Shown here: positions 27,455 to 35,861 of the stretch, piece after piece
How the letters are laid out: every line of letters begins with the position of its first letter
Numbering within the stretch: position 1 is the stretch's first letter
Assembly: GCF_025822605.1 (NCBI RefSeq)
Contig: NZ_JACKTY010000048.1
Coordinates: 1 to 64,000, forward strand
Direction: 5' to 3'
Length of the DNA: 64,000 nucleotides
Source: Mycolicibacterium komossense
Lineage (GTDB): Bacteria; Actinomycetota; Actinomycetes; Mycobacteriales; Mycobacteriaceae
Position numbers and translations under genes: made by a program
The notes under the pieces: model-generated
What the model was told of the DNA's origin: nothing
What the model saw: only the letters and a program-made list of their open reading frames with translations
The model's database searches: none

Positions 27455-27460
27455 TAGGGT
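27455..27460 (+). promoter_or_regulatory. Leaderless-type -10 hexamer (TAGGGT) before rph
   Basis: TAGGGT is 6 nt upstream of the GTG at 27467. Confidence 0.55.
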
Positions 27461-27466
27461 TGCCTG

Positions 27467-28246
27467 GTGTCCAGACGTGAAGATGGTCGACTCGATGACG
27501 AGCTGCGCCCGGTAGTCATCACCAGAGGTTTCACTGCCCACCCCGCCGGCTCGGTTCTGGTCGAATTCGGCCAGACCAGAGTCATGTGCACGGCGAGCGT
27601 CACCACCGGTGTGCCGCGCTGGCGCAAGGGCTCCGGGCTCGGCTGGCTCACCGCGGAGTACGCGATGCTGCCCGCCGCCACCCACACCCGCTCGGATCGT
27701 GAGTCGGTCAAGGGCCGCGTCGGTGGCCGGACCCAGGAGATCAGCAGGCTGGTCGGTCGATCCCTGCGCGCGTGTATCGACCTGCGGTCGTTGGGGGAGA
27801 ACACCATCGCCATCGACTGCGATGTGCTCCAGGCCGACGGCGGCACCCGAACCGCGGCCATCACCGGCGCCTACGTCGCGCTGGCCGACGCCATCACCTA
27901 CCTCGGCGCGGCCGGACAGCTCTCCGATCCGCGTCCGTTGTCCTGTGCGATCGCCGCGGTCAGCGTCGGCGTCGTCGACGGCCGGGTCCGCACCGACCTG
28001 CCCTACGAAGAAGACTCGCGCGCTGAAGTCGACATGAACGTCGTCGCCACCGACACCGGGACGCTCGTCGAGGTGCAGGGGACCGGCGAAGGCGCGACGT
28101 TCCCCCGTTCCACGCTGGACAAGCTGCTCGACGCGGCACTCGCTGCGTGCGACACGTTGTTCGCCGTTCAGCGTGCAGCGCTCGAGCTGCCCTATCCGGG
28201 GCAGTTGCCCGACGGGCCGCCGTCGAAGAAGGCGTTCGGAAGCTGA
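27467..28246 (+). CDS. rph: Ribonuclease PH
   Basis: Phosphorolytic 3'-5' exoribonuclease that trims tRNA 3' ends. The 259-residue protein has the RNase PH hallmarks [19 protein letters not shown], the phosphate-binding region [22 protein letters not shown], and [14 protein letters not shown]. It matches Rv1340 (rphA). The GTG start has a -10 hexamer 6 nt upstream rather than a Shine-Dalgarno sequence. It is followed by rdgB after 45 bp. Confidence 0.96.
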   Translation: MSRREDGRLDDELRPVVITRGFTAHPAGSVLVEFGQTRVMCTASVTTGVPRWRKGSGLGWLTAEYAMLPAATHTRSDRESVKGRVGGRTQEISRLVGRSLRACIDLRSLGENTIAIDCDVLQADGGTRTAAITGAYVALADAITYLGAAGQLSDPRPLSCAIAAVSVGVVDGRVRTDLPYEEDSRAEVDMNVVATDTGTLVEVQGTGEGATFPRSTLDKLLDAALAACDTLFAVQRAALELPYPGQLPDGPPSKKAFGS

Positions 28247-28291
28247 CGCGCCGGCGACCGAGGCACGAGTGATGAGGAGGAGCGGCGCAAC

Positions 28292-28903
28292 ATGACGCGC
28301 CTATTGGTGGCCAGCCGCAACGCCAAGAAACTGGCTGAGCTGCGCCGCGTGCTCGACGGGGCGGGGCTGCACCGGGTGACGTTGGTGTCGCTCGACGAGG
28401 TGCCCGCCTACGACGAAGCTCCCGAGACGGGCGCGACCTTCGAAGAGAACGCGCTCGCCAAGGCGCGCGACGGTTATGTGACTACCGGATTGGCTTGTGT
28501 CGCAGACGATTCCGGCCTCGAAGTGGATGCGTTGAACGGGATGCCCGGGGTTTTGTCGGCCCGCTGGTCAGGCCGGCATGGTGATGACCCCGCCAACACC
28601 GCATTGCTCCTGGCTCAGCTCGGAGATGTGCCCGACGACCGTCGCGGCGGCGCCTTCGTGTCCGCGTGCGCACTGGTCTGGGGGACTGGTCCCGATGACC
28701 ACGTCGTCGTTCGTGGGGAGTGGCCGGGGACGATCGCCCGCGCACCGCGCGGCACTGGCGGGTTCGGTTACGACCCGGTGTTCGTGCCGGTCGGGTCCGA
28801 CCGGTCGGCCGCCGAGTTGAGTCCGGCGGAGAAGGACGCGGCCTCGCACCGCGGCCGTGCGCTGGCGCAGTTGGTGCCCTCGTTGGTCACTTTGCCGGAG
28901 TAA
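28292..28903 (+). CDS. rdgB: Non-canonical purine NTP pyrophosphatase (RdgB/HAM1)
   Basis: Hydrolyses dITP, XTP and similar nucleotides to keep them out of DNA. The 203-residue protein has the N-terminal LVASRNAKKLAEL, the ETGATFEENALAKAR segment, VADDSGLEVDALNG with the metal-binding acidic residues, the GFGYDPVFVP loop and the C-terminal SHRGRAL. It matches Rv1341. The ATG is preceded by a GAGGAGGAG purine run about 10 nt upstream. It is next to rph, as in other actinobacteria. Confidence 0.95.
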   Translation: MTRLLVASRNAKKLAELRRVLDGAGLHRVTLVSLDEVPAYDEAPETGATFEENALAKARDGYVTTGLACVADDSGLEVDALNGMPGVLSARWSGRHGDDPANTALLLAQLGDVPDDRRGGAFVSACALVWGTGPDDHVVVRGEWPGTIARAPRGTGGFGYDPVFVPVGSDRSAAELSPAEKDAASHRGRALAQLVPSLVTLPE

Positions 28904-28926
28904 TTTGAATAGCGTGTCTAACTGCG

Positions 28927-28932
28927 TATAGT
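28927..28932 (+). promoter_or_regulatory. Leaderless-type -10 hexamer (TATAGT) before the MFS gene
   Basis: TATAGT lies 7 nt before the GTG at 28940, fixing that start. Confidence 0.6.
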
Positions 28933-28939
28933 CCACGCG

Positions 28940-30418
28940 GTGGGGCGGCATACCGAGAAGGCGATCCGCGCGGCGCAACCCCCGCATCCCGGAATTCTGA
29001 TCGCAGTCCTGTGCCTGGCCGGCATCGGTGTCTCGCTGATGCAGACCCTCATCATCCCGGTGATCCCGCAACTACCGAAGCTCCTCGACACCAGCCCGTC
29101 GAACGCTTCCTGGGCGATCACCGCAACCCTGCTGACGGCCGCCGTGGCCACACCGGTGTTCGGTCGCCTCGGCGATATGTACGGACCGAAGCCGATGCTG
29201 GTCGCCTGTGCGCTCGCGCTGACGGCGGGGTCGCTGACCGCGGCCCTGGCGGACTCGCTGCTGCCGGTGATCATCGGCCGGGGGTTGCAAGGGTTTGGAA
29301 TCCCGATCATCCCGCTGGGAATCAGCGTGCTGCGCGCCAGCGTGCCCGCGGATCGGGTCGGTTCGGCCATGGGAATGATGAGTTCATCGCTGGGTGTGGG
29401 CGGGGCGCTCGGTTTACCGCTGGCCGCGGCCATCGCCCAGCATTTCGAATGGCATGCACTGTTCTGGTTCGCCGCCGGGCTTGGCGTGGCGGCGGTCTTG
29501 ATGTTCACGTTCATGGTGCCCACGGTCGCCGCCCGGTCCGACGACAAGTTCGATCCGCTGGGCACAGTGCTGTTGGCGGCTGGGCTCGTGACCCTGCTCG
29601 TGCCGATCACCAAGGGTGCGCAATGGGGATGGACCAGCACGACCACATGGGCGTTGTTCGGTGCCTCGGCCGCGACTTTCGTGGTGTTCGGCTGCTGGCA
29701 GCTCCGTGCGTCGTCACCCATCGTCGATCTGCGAACCACCGCGCGGCGGCCGGTGCTCACGACGAATCTGGCCTCGATCGGTATCGGTTTCGCGATGTTC
29801 GCCTCGTCGCTGATAGCGCCGCAGGTTCTCGAGTTACCGACGCAGACGGGTTACGGCCTCGGTCAGTCGATGTTGCAGGCGGGCCTGTGGATGGCACCGG
29901 GTGGCCTGGCGATGATGGTCACTGCACCGATCGCGGCCAGGATATCCGCCCGGCGCGGGCCGAAGTTCACCCTCATCGTGGGCTGTCTGATCGTGAGCGG
30001 CGGATATCTGGCTGGACTGCAACTGTTGACGAGCCCCTCTCGAATAATGGTGATGGGCATCATCATCAGCGTGGGAGTGGGTTTTGCCTACGCGTCCATG
30101 CCGGCGCTGATCAACTCCGCGGTCCCCATCTCGGAGACCGCAGCCGCCAACGGCATCAACTCGTTGGCCCGGTCGTTGGGCACCTCGATATCCAGTGCGG
30201 TGATGGGTGCCGTGCTCGGCGGGATGACGATGTCGTTCGCGGGCCATGAATTTCCCACCTTGCGGGGCTTTCACATCGCGCTGTTCATCGCCGCGGGTGC
30301 CGGCGTCGGTGCCGCGATATTGGCCCTGTTGATCCCCAAACCCGCCGCGCCTGCCGATCCGGCCGACGGCGTGGACGAGAGCGCGTCGGCCCTCGTCACA
30401 ACTGGAACTGCGCCTTGA
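28940..30418 (+). CDS. MFS efflux transporter (DHA2-like)
   Basis: A 492-residue inner-membrane protein with about 12-14 hydrophobic helices. The A-motif-like loop GRLGDMYGPKPM after helix 2 and the GRGLQGFGIPIIPLG segment in helix 4 are typical of drug:proton antiporters of the DHA2 type. Substrate unknown. A GTG start with a TATAGT hexamer 7 nt upstream suggests its own leaderless transcript. I recall no equivalent at this spot in M. tuberculosis (between Rv1341 and Rv1342c). Its 3' end overlaps the convergent DUF3817 gene by 23 bp. Confidence 0.85.
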   Translation: MGRHTEKAIRAAQPPHPGILIAVLCLAGIGVSLMQTLIIPVIPQLPKLLDTSPSNASWAITATLLTAAVATPVFGRLGDMYGPKPMLVACALALTAGSLTAALADSLLPVIIGRGLQGFGIPIIPLGISVLRASVPADRVGSAMGMMSSSLGVGGALGLPLAAAIAQHFEWHALFWFAAGLGVAAVLMFTFMVPTVAARSDDKFDPLGTVLLAAGLVTLLVPITKGAQWGWTSTTTWALFGASAATFVVFGCWQLRASSPIVDLRTTARRPVLTTNLASIGIGFAMFASSLIAPQVLELPTQTGYGLGQSMLQAGLWMAPGGLAMMVTAPIAARISARRGPKFTLIVGCLIVSGGYLAGLQLLTSPSRIMVMGIIISVGVGFAYASMPALINSAVPISETAAANGINSLARSLGTSISSAVMGAVLGGMTMSFAGHEFPTLRGFHIALFIAAGAGVGAAILALLIPKPAAPADPADGVDESASALVTTGTAP

Positions 30419-30761
30419 GCTTCTTGGTCTGAAAATGCTCGACGATGATGCCCAGTAGTGGGATGGTTCCTGCCAGTAGCACCCCGATGGTCTTGCCGAT
30501 CGGCCAGCGCACCTTCACGGCAAGATTCGCCGTGAACAACAGGTAGACGAAGTACACCCAGCCGTGCACGACACCAATCCAGCTCGGCGGATTATCAACC
30601 TGGACAATGTATTTCACGACCATCTCGTAACACAGCGCGATCAGCCACACGCCTGTCGCCCACGCCATCACCCGGTAGCCCAGCAGTGCCGTCCGGATCT
30701 TGTCGACGGGCGCGGCGCCGGGAACGGCGGTCCGCGCTTCTGGTGGCTCTGCTGCCGTCAT
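30396..30761 (-). CDS. DUF3817 integral membrane protein
   Basis: A 121-residue protein with three predicted membrane helices (about 31-48, 62-81, 90-108), preceded by a polar N-terminal tail. It corresponds to Rv1342c. The GVVHGWVYFVYLL motif identifies DUF3817. Function is unknown. Its start overlaps the lprD stop by 4 bp, so the two are one operon. It is the second DUF3817 member in the window. Confidence 0.85.
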   Translation of the reverse strand: MTAAEPPEARTAVPGAAPVDKIRTALLGYRVMAWATGVWLIALCYEMVVKYIVQVDNPPSWIGVVHGWVYFVYLLFTANLAVKVRWPIGKTIGVLLAGTIPLLGIIVEHFQTKKLKAQFQL

Positions 30762-31138
30762 GCGGTGGTCCTGTCCTGTCGGTCCTGATCGTTTCTGGCC
30801 AGTTCGGCCAGGTAACTGTTGTACTCCCGCAGGGCGGGATCGTCGTCGACGGCCGGCGACGAGGTGGCGGGCCGTTGCGGCAGCAGCCCCTCGGGGATCT
30901 GGGTCCTTGAGGTATCGGACGGTGCCGGCGGTGCCTCTTCATAGCGGACGAACTTGCGGTAGGCGTACACACAGAAACCGGCGAAGAATGGCCACTGCAG
31001 CGCGTAGCCGAGGTTCTGAAACGAGCCCGAATTCGACTCGAAGCGGGTCCACTGCCACCAGGCCAGCGCCAGGCAGCCGCAGGCAGCGATGATCACCAGC
31101 GCGATCATCGGCCATCTCCGACGGCTTGTAGTGGACAC
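30758..31138 (-). CDS. lprD: LprD-like membrane/lipoprotein
   Basis: A 126-residue protein with a hydrophobic segment near the N-terminus (PMIALVIIAACGCLALAWW), a second one (LQWPFFAGFCVYAY, about 47-60) and a charged tail ending DPALREYNSYLAELA. M. tuberculosis Rv1343c is annotated as lipoprotein LprD on the basis of a Cys in the first segment; here IAAC is present, but lipidation is uncertain because the segment may simply be a membrane helix. The tail motif is shared by the family. Function unknown; coupled to the DUF3817 gene. Confidence 0.8.
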   Translation of the reverse strand: MSTTSRRRWPMIALVIIAACGCLALAWWQWTRFESNSGSFQNLGYALQWPFFAGFCVYAYRKFVRYEEAPPAPSDTSRTQIPEGLLPQRPATSSPAVDDDPALREYNSYLAELARNDQDRQDRTTA

Positions 31139-31411
31139 CCCTCGACGGTACCGGTTGGCCGCATTCCGGCGGAATCACAGGTTGGTCTGTCAGGTCTGGC
31201 TGCGGCGCGGATTCGGGCCCGACGATGTTCGTCGATTCACAACAAGCCAGGACGATGTCAAGGTGCTTCCTAATCCAGCGCCACCCGTGGTCGCCACACA
31301 CGCCGACTACCTGAGATGGACCCGTCGCCGAGGGGCTGGCCCGTATGCCGTCGAACCAGAGGGCACCACCGGCGAGGTTGCGCGGTCGGAGTCGGTAGGA
31401 TCAGCGTCATT

Positions 31412-31495
31412 GCGGGCGTGGCGGAATTGGTAGACGCCATGGCTTTAGGTGCCATTGCTTGAAAGAGCGTGGGGGTTCGAGTCCCTCCGCCCGCA
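31412..31495 (+). tRNA. tRNA-Leu (anticodon UAG)
   Basis: The 84-nt cloverleaf has the acceptor stem GCGGGCG (31412-31418) with CGCCCGC (31488-31494) and discriminator A at 31495. The D-arm has GGAATTGGTAGACG, the anticodon stem is ATGGC/GCCAT with loop TTTAGGT (anticodon 31446-31448), then a long variable arm as in class II tRNAs and the T-loop GGTTCGAGTCC. CCA is not encoded (CTA follows). It reads CUA and other CUN codons. Confidence 0.95.
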
Positions 31496-31500
31496 CTACG

Positions 31501-31517
31501 GATTGCTTACTGCAATC
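31501..31517 (+). terminator. Weak stem-loop after tRNA-Leu
   Basis: GATTGC and GCAATC form a 6-bp stem with a 5-nt loop, 5 nt after the tRNA. No T-tract follows, so this may be a processing or pausing structure rather than a true terminator. Confidence 0.3.
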
Positions 31518-31634
31518 AGCGCGAGCGCGAACAGCCTGGATCGGGTCGTGCGATCGAGTCCGCGGCACCGTGCCGCACACTCCTGCTCCTCACGATGCAG
31601 CTGTATCAGTCGGCGTAAGCGCAACCGGAGCGGC

Positions 31635-32150
31635 TCATGGCAGTGAGACCGGCTCCGGCTGGCCTTTGGTTTCTTTGGTCGTGGTGACGTCTCGGCATTC
31701 GCCGTAGAACATGACCTCGGGGTTGGGATCGCTGGCGTTTTGTGGGCCGAAGACGGCTACGACATTGTTCTTCTGGAGGACGGTGCCGTGGGATTGGAAA
31801 TCGGGGTCGCCTGTCCAGCCAGAGGCTTTGAGATGATCTGTCATCTGGGCGATTTGGGCCTTCGAGTCATCGAACGTCGGTGCCGCGGGGTATGCGATCC
31901 GCAGTTGACCGCGGAATGGCGGGTCGCCCTGGTCGTTACAGGAGGCGTGCCAGAACGCCCCATCGACCACGTGAAGATCGAGAGTGGTGACGACTTCGCG
32001 TCCGGCATCCATGACCTGGGCCCTGGATTGATCTGGTGTCAGGGGATCGGACACCTTGTCGACATCGGATTTCATGACTCCACATCCTGAGAGAGACACG
32101 GCGACCGTTGCTGCCGCCAGTAGTTGGGCTATGCGGACACTTCGCTTCAA
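31635..32150 (-). CDS. LppJ-like lipoprotein
   Basis: A 171-residue exported lipoprotein beginning MKRSVRIAQLLAAATVAVS, with lipobox LSGC. The mature part has a conserved-looking Cys pair (HASCNDQGD and YGECRDV) and the segment KASGWTGDPDF typical of small mycobacterial lipoproteins. The TTG at 32150 is chosen because GGAGG lies 7 nt upstream and it gives a clean signal peptide. Earlier in-frame codons fall inside the upstream hydrolase gene. It is the third gene of a cluster resembling Rv2078-Rv2079-lppJ (Rv2080); this match is from memory of gene order and sizes. Function unknown. Confidence 0.8.
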   Translation of the reverse strand: MKRSVRIAQLLAAATVAVSLSGCGVMKSDVDKVSDPLTPDQSRAQVMDAGREVVTTLDLHVVDGAFWHASCNDQGDPPFRGQLRIAYPAAPTFDDSKAQIAQMTDHLKASGWTGDPDFQSHGTVLQKNNVVAVFGPQNASDPNPEVMFYGECRDVTTTKETKGQPEPVSLP

Positions 32151-32166
32151 TTCGAGGCCTCCGTCA

Positions 32167-33861
32167 TCAGTGGTAGTGCCCCGAGGTGGGGGCACGGTAC
32201 AACTCGGGGTCGCTGGGCAACCCGAGTTCGGCCATCAGCTCATTGCGGTGCAGTGCGGTCATGCCGTCGTGTTCGAGGGCGTCACCGTGTCCGGAGACGA
32301 TATCGGCCATGCTGAACAGCGACTCACTCCCAGGGTCGTAGTAGTGGCTGTGGTCGTTGAAGGTGAGTCCCGGTACCTCGGCTTTGAACCGCGTGGACCC
32401 GAAGTCGTCGACCGACGGATCAGCTCCCAGCGCCAGGTTGACGCCGGTGCCCGGTAGATGGACCTGTGGTAGGCCGCCCAGTTGGGTGATCGGGTCGGTC
32501 GAGGCGGCACCGACGTAGACGTGGCCACCTGGTGCGAGATGGAAGTCGGCCGCGCTCTTGGCCATATCTGTTCCAGGGCAACCGATCAGGACTACGTCGT
32601 TGGCATGCATGCCGTAGCCGGCCGCGGCATCGGCCACGGTCGTCGATCCGTAGGAGTGCCCCATGACCGTCACGTGCGAGGTGCCGCCGTCATGAGTTGC
32701 GTTGAGGCCATTGACGTCTGAGGCCAGCAGGGCGCCCCCTTCGTGGGCCAGCGACGTCTGCGCCACCTGCGGGTCGGTGAGATCGTCGGGCGCGTTGTAC
32801 CCCATCCACGCCACCACGGCGGTGCTTCTGCCCGGGTCGGCGTTCTTGGCTTCGGTGTACAGGTTGGTCGAATCGTCAGCGCTGAGCCAGCCTTCGGTGA
32901 CGCTGTGGCTGGTGCCCGGTACGACGACGGTGGTGTTGTCGGCCTTGTCCGGGTTCCCGATGGCGACTGCTGCGCGGCCTTGGCCGTTGAACCTGTCTGG
33001 TTGATACACCTGGAGAAACGTCTGCGCGCCAGTCTTGGCCTGGTCGGCAGCCAGAGCTTGATCGACCTTGACCGCATTGGTGTAGCGGGTGACGTCATTG
33101 GGGGTGGCGCCGTATCGGAAAGGGTCGTCGAGAACGTCTTGCGCCGAGACGCCGTGCCGAGTGGCGGCCTCCTGGATGTTCTCGATGTCGTTGCGCATAA
33201 CTCGCTGGTTGGCGTCATCGCGGGCGTCGACCGGGATGCCATTGAGGTTGCCGATGAATTCGGGATTGTCGCGAAGTTGGGCCTGCTGCTGTTCGGGGGT
33301 GAGCGACTTCCACCATTTGTTGACGTCTTCGGGTTTCGTCGTTTCAGGCGGTGGATAGGGTGTCGGCGCCGCCGCGGGTATCGGCGCCTTGCCGTCTGCC
33401 ATGGTGATGGCGGCAGCGAGTTCGGCATCGACGTTGTTGGCTTCGGCGAGGATCGCGTTCAGCCGGGCTTGCATGGACGACAGGTCGGAGGTGAGGCCTG
33501 TGAATCCCGGTCCGGCGACCACGCTGCTGGTGGTCGGATCGATATCCATCTTTGCCGAGTGTGCAGCGTCCTCCAGGTTTCGCAGCTCGACTTTGACCTT
33601 TTCGATGTCTTGGGCCGCTTTCTGTGCGGCCTGGGCCACGGCGAGCGCTTCCTGGGCATGGGCGTCAAGATCGACCCGAGTCTTTCCAATCGCGTCTCGT
33701 GCGGCGTCAGCGGCGACGCCGCCCCACGTCTGAAAGGCCGGCAGCTGTTCCATGGCTTGGGCGGCCTGCGTCGCCGCCCCGCTTCGTGCCGATGCTGCGT
33801 GAAACACCTCGCGGACTGCTTCCGGATCCCAACGCTCGATATCGGCAACGCCGAGCGTCAC
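32167..33861 (-). CDS. WXG-type helical domain fused to alpha/beta hydrolase (DUF1023)
   Basis: A 564-residue protein. The N-terminal 190 residues are helical with a W-G-G motif at 46-48 in a WXG100-like hairpin. A Pro-rich linker follows (PAAAPTPYPPPE). The C-terminal alpha/beta hydrolase has nucleophile Ser403 in VMGHSYGSTT, and the catalytic His is probably in the late HSHYYDPGS or HGDALEH segments. No signal peptide is present, so export, if any, would be through type VII secretion with the EspC-like partner encoded upstream. The start GTG overlaps that gene's stop as GTGA. It resembles Rv2079. The substrate (ester or peptide) is unknown. Confidence 0.82.
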   Translation of the reverse strand: MTLGVADIERWDPEAVREVFHAASARSGAATQAAQAMEQLPAFQTWGGVAADAARDAIGKTRVDLDAHAQEALAVAQAAQKAAQDIEKVKVELRNLEDAAHSAKMDIDPTTSSVVAGPGFTGLTSDLSSMQARLNAILAEANNVDAELAAAITMADGKAPIPAAAPTPYPPPETTKPEDVNKWWKSLTPEQQQAQLRDNPEFIGNLNGIPVDARDDANQRVMRNDIENIQEAATRHGVSAQDVLDDPFRYGATPNDVTRYTNAVKVDQALAADQAKTGAQTFLQVYQPDRFNGQGRAAVAIGNPDKADNTTVVVPGTSHSVTEGWLSADDSTNLYTEAKNADPGRSTAVVAWMGYNAPDDLTDPQVAQTSLAHEGGALLASDVNGLNATHDGGTSHVTVMGHSYGSTTVADAAAGYGMHANDVVLIGCPGTDMAKSAADFHLAPGGHVYVGAASTDPITQLGGLPQVHLPGTGVNLALGADPSVDDFGSTRFKAEVPGLTFNDHSHYYDPGSESLFSMADIVSGHGDALEHDGMTALHRNELMAELGLPSDPELYRAPTSGHYH

Positions 33862-34175
33862 GGGTCGCCCGGGTGCTTGTAGACGGCATCGAGGTCTTCG
33901 GCGTTCTGATTGTCCATGTCGGCGAACGACAAACCACTTGTCCGCAGCGCTTCGGCGTGGGAGTAGAGGCGGGTGGTAAGGGTTGTTGTGAGGGTGGCCC
34001 ACTCGCCGGCTTTGGCGGTCATCGCCGTCTGTGATTGCCCCGCCCAGCTGAACAGTGACGATTCGATGGCGCTGTCGGCCGCGGAGTGTGTGACGAAAAC
34101 GTTCTGTGAGTGATCGTCGGCAATGGCTCCAGAGGCGATGAGATGCTCTGGAACAGATCTCAGCGGGTCGGTCAT
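33858..34175 (-). CDS. EspC/WXG100-like type VII secretion target
   Basis: A 105-residue helical protein that begins MTDPLRSVPEHLIASG, like the EspC family. It has W44-A-G46 in the turn between helices and Y71-SHA-E75, which fits the general type VII secretion signal YxxxD/E. The cysteine-free, small helical nature also fits. It is the first gene of a three-gene operon with the DUF1023 hydrolase and a lipoprotein, and probably forms a secreted heterodimer with the WXG part of the hydrolase (inference). The size matches Rv2078. No ESX membrane genes are in the window, so the secretion apparatus would be encoded elsewhere. Confidence 0.78.
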   Translation of the reverse strand: MTDPLRSVPEHLIASGAIADDHSQNVFVTHSAADSAIESSLFSWAGQSQTAMTAKAGEWATLTTTLTTRLYSHAEALRTSGLSFADMDNQNAEDLDAVYKHPGDP

Positions 34176-34494
34176 GTATTCCCCTAAATTACCGTCCAGC
34201 AAACAGCTGATGAAGCGAACCTACCACCGGGCGGTTGGGCGGTTCACCGCCGAAATCGAGCGAATCGAAGGCTCTGACCGCCTCATGTGCGTTCGGCAGG
34301 CAGTCCGATAGGTGCGTCGCCGGACAGCGGGTTGCGCCAGCTGCGATCAGGCGCCCTGCGCGTCATCTCTGTGTGTGATCGATTGCCCTCTGGTGCAACC
34401 ACTTTGCGCAAGCCCGCGCGGGGATCAACTCGTTTGTCCACAGGCCACGCGCACCGGCACACCTCATGTCGGCTGACGTAGGTATCTTCCGGCC
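34176..34494. other. Divergent intergenic region without recognisable gene
   Basis: 319 bp between two divergent starts. On the minus strand a TAATTT hexamer (34186-34191) precedes the EspC-like ATG by 10 nt. On the plus strand a TATCTT hexamer precedes the ATG at 34495. I see no convincing RNA gene, repeat or additional coding region. Confidence 0.4.
34483..34488 (+). promoter_or_regulatory. Leaderless-type -10 hexamer (TATCTT)
   Basis: TATCTT lies 6 nt before the ATG at 34495. Confidence 0.55.
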
Positions 34495-35673
34495 ATGGTG
34501 GACAAACTCAAACGTAGATCAGCCAAACGGGCCCGGCGTGCCGCTCGGCGCCGAAATGCCCGCCGCGGGACAAGCGCACCGTCAGGGGCGGCTGAACAGC
34601 CTCCTCAGGAAATGTCGCTTGTCGACAGAGTGCGCCGAGCGGTGGGCGATGGTGAGCCGGCGGAGCTGTTCAGCTTGGTGAGCTTGATGATCGAGGCTTG
34701 CTCGCCGGAGTCAACTCTGCCGCGGCGACGGGGCTGGGACATCACCCACAGTCTCGATGACTTCGTCGCCGCCTTCATCGAACTCAAGTCGCCTGAGACC
34801 ACGGCGCTATTGGCATTGCTCAGCGAACTGTCACGGACTGATGACGCGCTGAAAGGTCACTGCCGCCGTGAACTCGACAAACGCGACGACGCGCTACCCG
34901 TCTGGCTCGCCGAGCTTGCCCGGACCGAGGTGTACCGGGTGATGCGAAGAGCGCACGTACTCGGCGACGGCGACCAGCTGCTGTTGGGGGTACGTCTTGC
35001 GGACCGTCGAGAACTGACCTTCGCGGTGTATGTCGACCACCTGGCGTTGTCGCGCATCACTGAAGCACTTCTTTTGGCGAGACCACTGGCTACGGTGCGC
35101 GACATCGCCGAAGCGGGTGGTGATCGTGACACCGCCTTCGCCGAATTCGGTCCGGCCGACGCCAGGGCGTATTTGGAGAAGGCGCTCGATAACCCCCTTT
35201 CGGATATCGCGTTCGGCGATTCGGAGCACTGGCCGGAATCCCGCGCGCTGCTGAGGTGGCTCGTTCGGTTGTTGCCGGATGGCGGTTCGCTTGTTCCTCA
35301 GCAAGAGTCGACCGAAGTGCTCGAACGCTTCTTCGCGTCGTGGGCCGGAGCGCCCTTCACAGGTGGGGACTACGAGGTACTCCTGGAGAACTTCGTGGAC
35401 CAGGGCACCCGTGATCCCCTGCGATGGAGTGCAGAACGCCTCAGGCAATTGCTCAAGCGTCCCGACTATGACGATCGCCTCGAGCTGACGGCCCAGCTCA
35501 ATGCTCCCGCTCTGCTGCGCGCTTACGTGCCATTTGCTCACGCGGAAAGCGAAATTCGACACCAACTGACCGCCGAGGCCATCGCGGTCATCGATGCCAT
35601 GGCCGACAGTTATCGGAACGCTGTGTTGGCGGATGCGCGTCGGTACGACTGTTTCGACGAAGACGAGGCCTGA
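34495..35673 (+). CDS. Uncharacterised protein with very basic N-terminus
   Basis: A 392-residue protein I do not recognise. The first 25 residues are almost all Lys, Arg and Ala (KRRSAKRARRAARRRNARR), suggesting nucleic-acid binding or a disordered tail. The rest is acidic and mostly helical, with no signal peptide, membrane helix or known catalytic motif visible. The segment at about 60-145 (LVSLMIEACSPESTLP ... SLDDFVAAFIEL) looks like a helical repeat. It stands alone between divergent and co-directional promoters, with its own -10 hexamer. The coding start is well supported; the function is unknown. Confidence 0.75.
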   Translation: MVDKLKRRSAKRARRAARRRNARRGTSAPSGAAEQPPQEMSLVDRVRRAVGDGEPAELFSLVSLMIEACSPESTLPRRRGWDITHSLDDFVAAFIELKSPETTALLALLSELSRTDDALKGHCRRELDKRDDALPVWLAELARTEVYRVMRRAHVLGDGDQLLLGVRLADRRELTFAVYVDHLALSRITEALLLARPLATVRDIAEAGGDRDTAFAEFGPADARAYLEKALDNPLSDIAFGDSEHWPESRALLRWLVRLLPDGGSLVPQQESTEVLERFFASWAGAPFTGGDYEVLLENFVDQGTRDPLRWSAERLRQLLKRPDYDDRLELTAQLNAPALLRAYVPFAHAESEIRHQLTAEAIAVIDAMADSYRNAVLADARRYDCFDEDEA

Positions 35674-35776
35674 GGCGGGCCAGCTGTCGCCGGTGGCGCC
35701 GCCGAGGTGCGATTACTTGGCGATAGCCGTGCCTCTCCCGACAGCCCCGGGTTGGCCAAGCCGAGCGCCCGGGGCG

Positions 35777-35782
35777 TAGGGT
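35777..35782 (+). promoter_or_regulatory. Leaderless-type -10 hexamer (TAGGGT) before the aro leader peptide
   Basis: TAGGGT is 7 nt upstream of the GTG that opens the leader peptide. TTGGCC at 35752-35757 could be a weak -35 element. Confidence 0.6.
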
Positions 35783-35789
35783 GGCTTGC

Positions 35790-35861
35790 GTGAACATCGG
35801 CGCGCGCTGCTATTGGCGCTTTATCTCGGCTCCGGGCGGAGCCGCGGATAGGGCGATCTAG
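35790..35861 (+). CDS. Aromatic amino acid leader peptide (attenuator ORF)
   Basis: A 23-codon frame, GTG to TAG, lying 125 bp upstream of the DAHP synthase gene. Codons 7-11 read Cys-Tyr-Trp-Arg-Phe, so all three aromatic amino acids made by the downstream pathway occur within four codons of so short a peptide. The TAGGGT hexamer 7 nt before the GTG indicates leaderless initiation, which would make the peptide the first thing translated. A 10-bp terminator hairpin with a T-rich tail follows at 35891-35924. Ribosome stalling at Tyr/Trp/Phe codons when charged tRNA is scarce would couple supply to transcription of the synthase. A similar leader (aroR before aroF) is known in Corynebacterium glutamicum. 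Not shown experimentally here. Confidence 0.75.
   Translation: MNIGARCYWRFISAPGGAADRAI

Noticed and set aside
33858-34175. A complete ESX secretion locus
   Set aside because: No EccB, EccC, EccD, EccE or MycP genes are nearby; only putative substrates are present.
34123-34311. Plus-strand 62-codon frame over the EspC-like start
   Set aside because: Overlaps the divergent coding start, with no ribosome-binding site, hexamer or motif.
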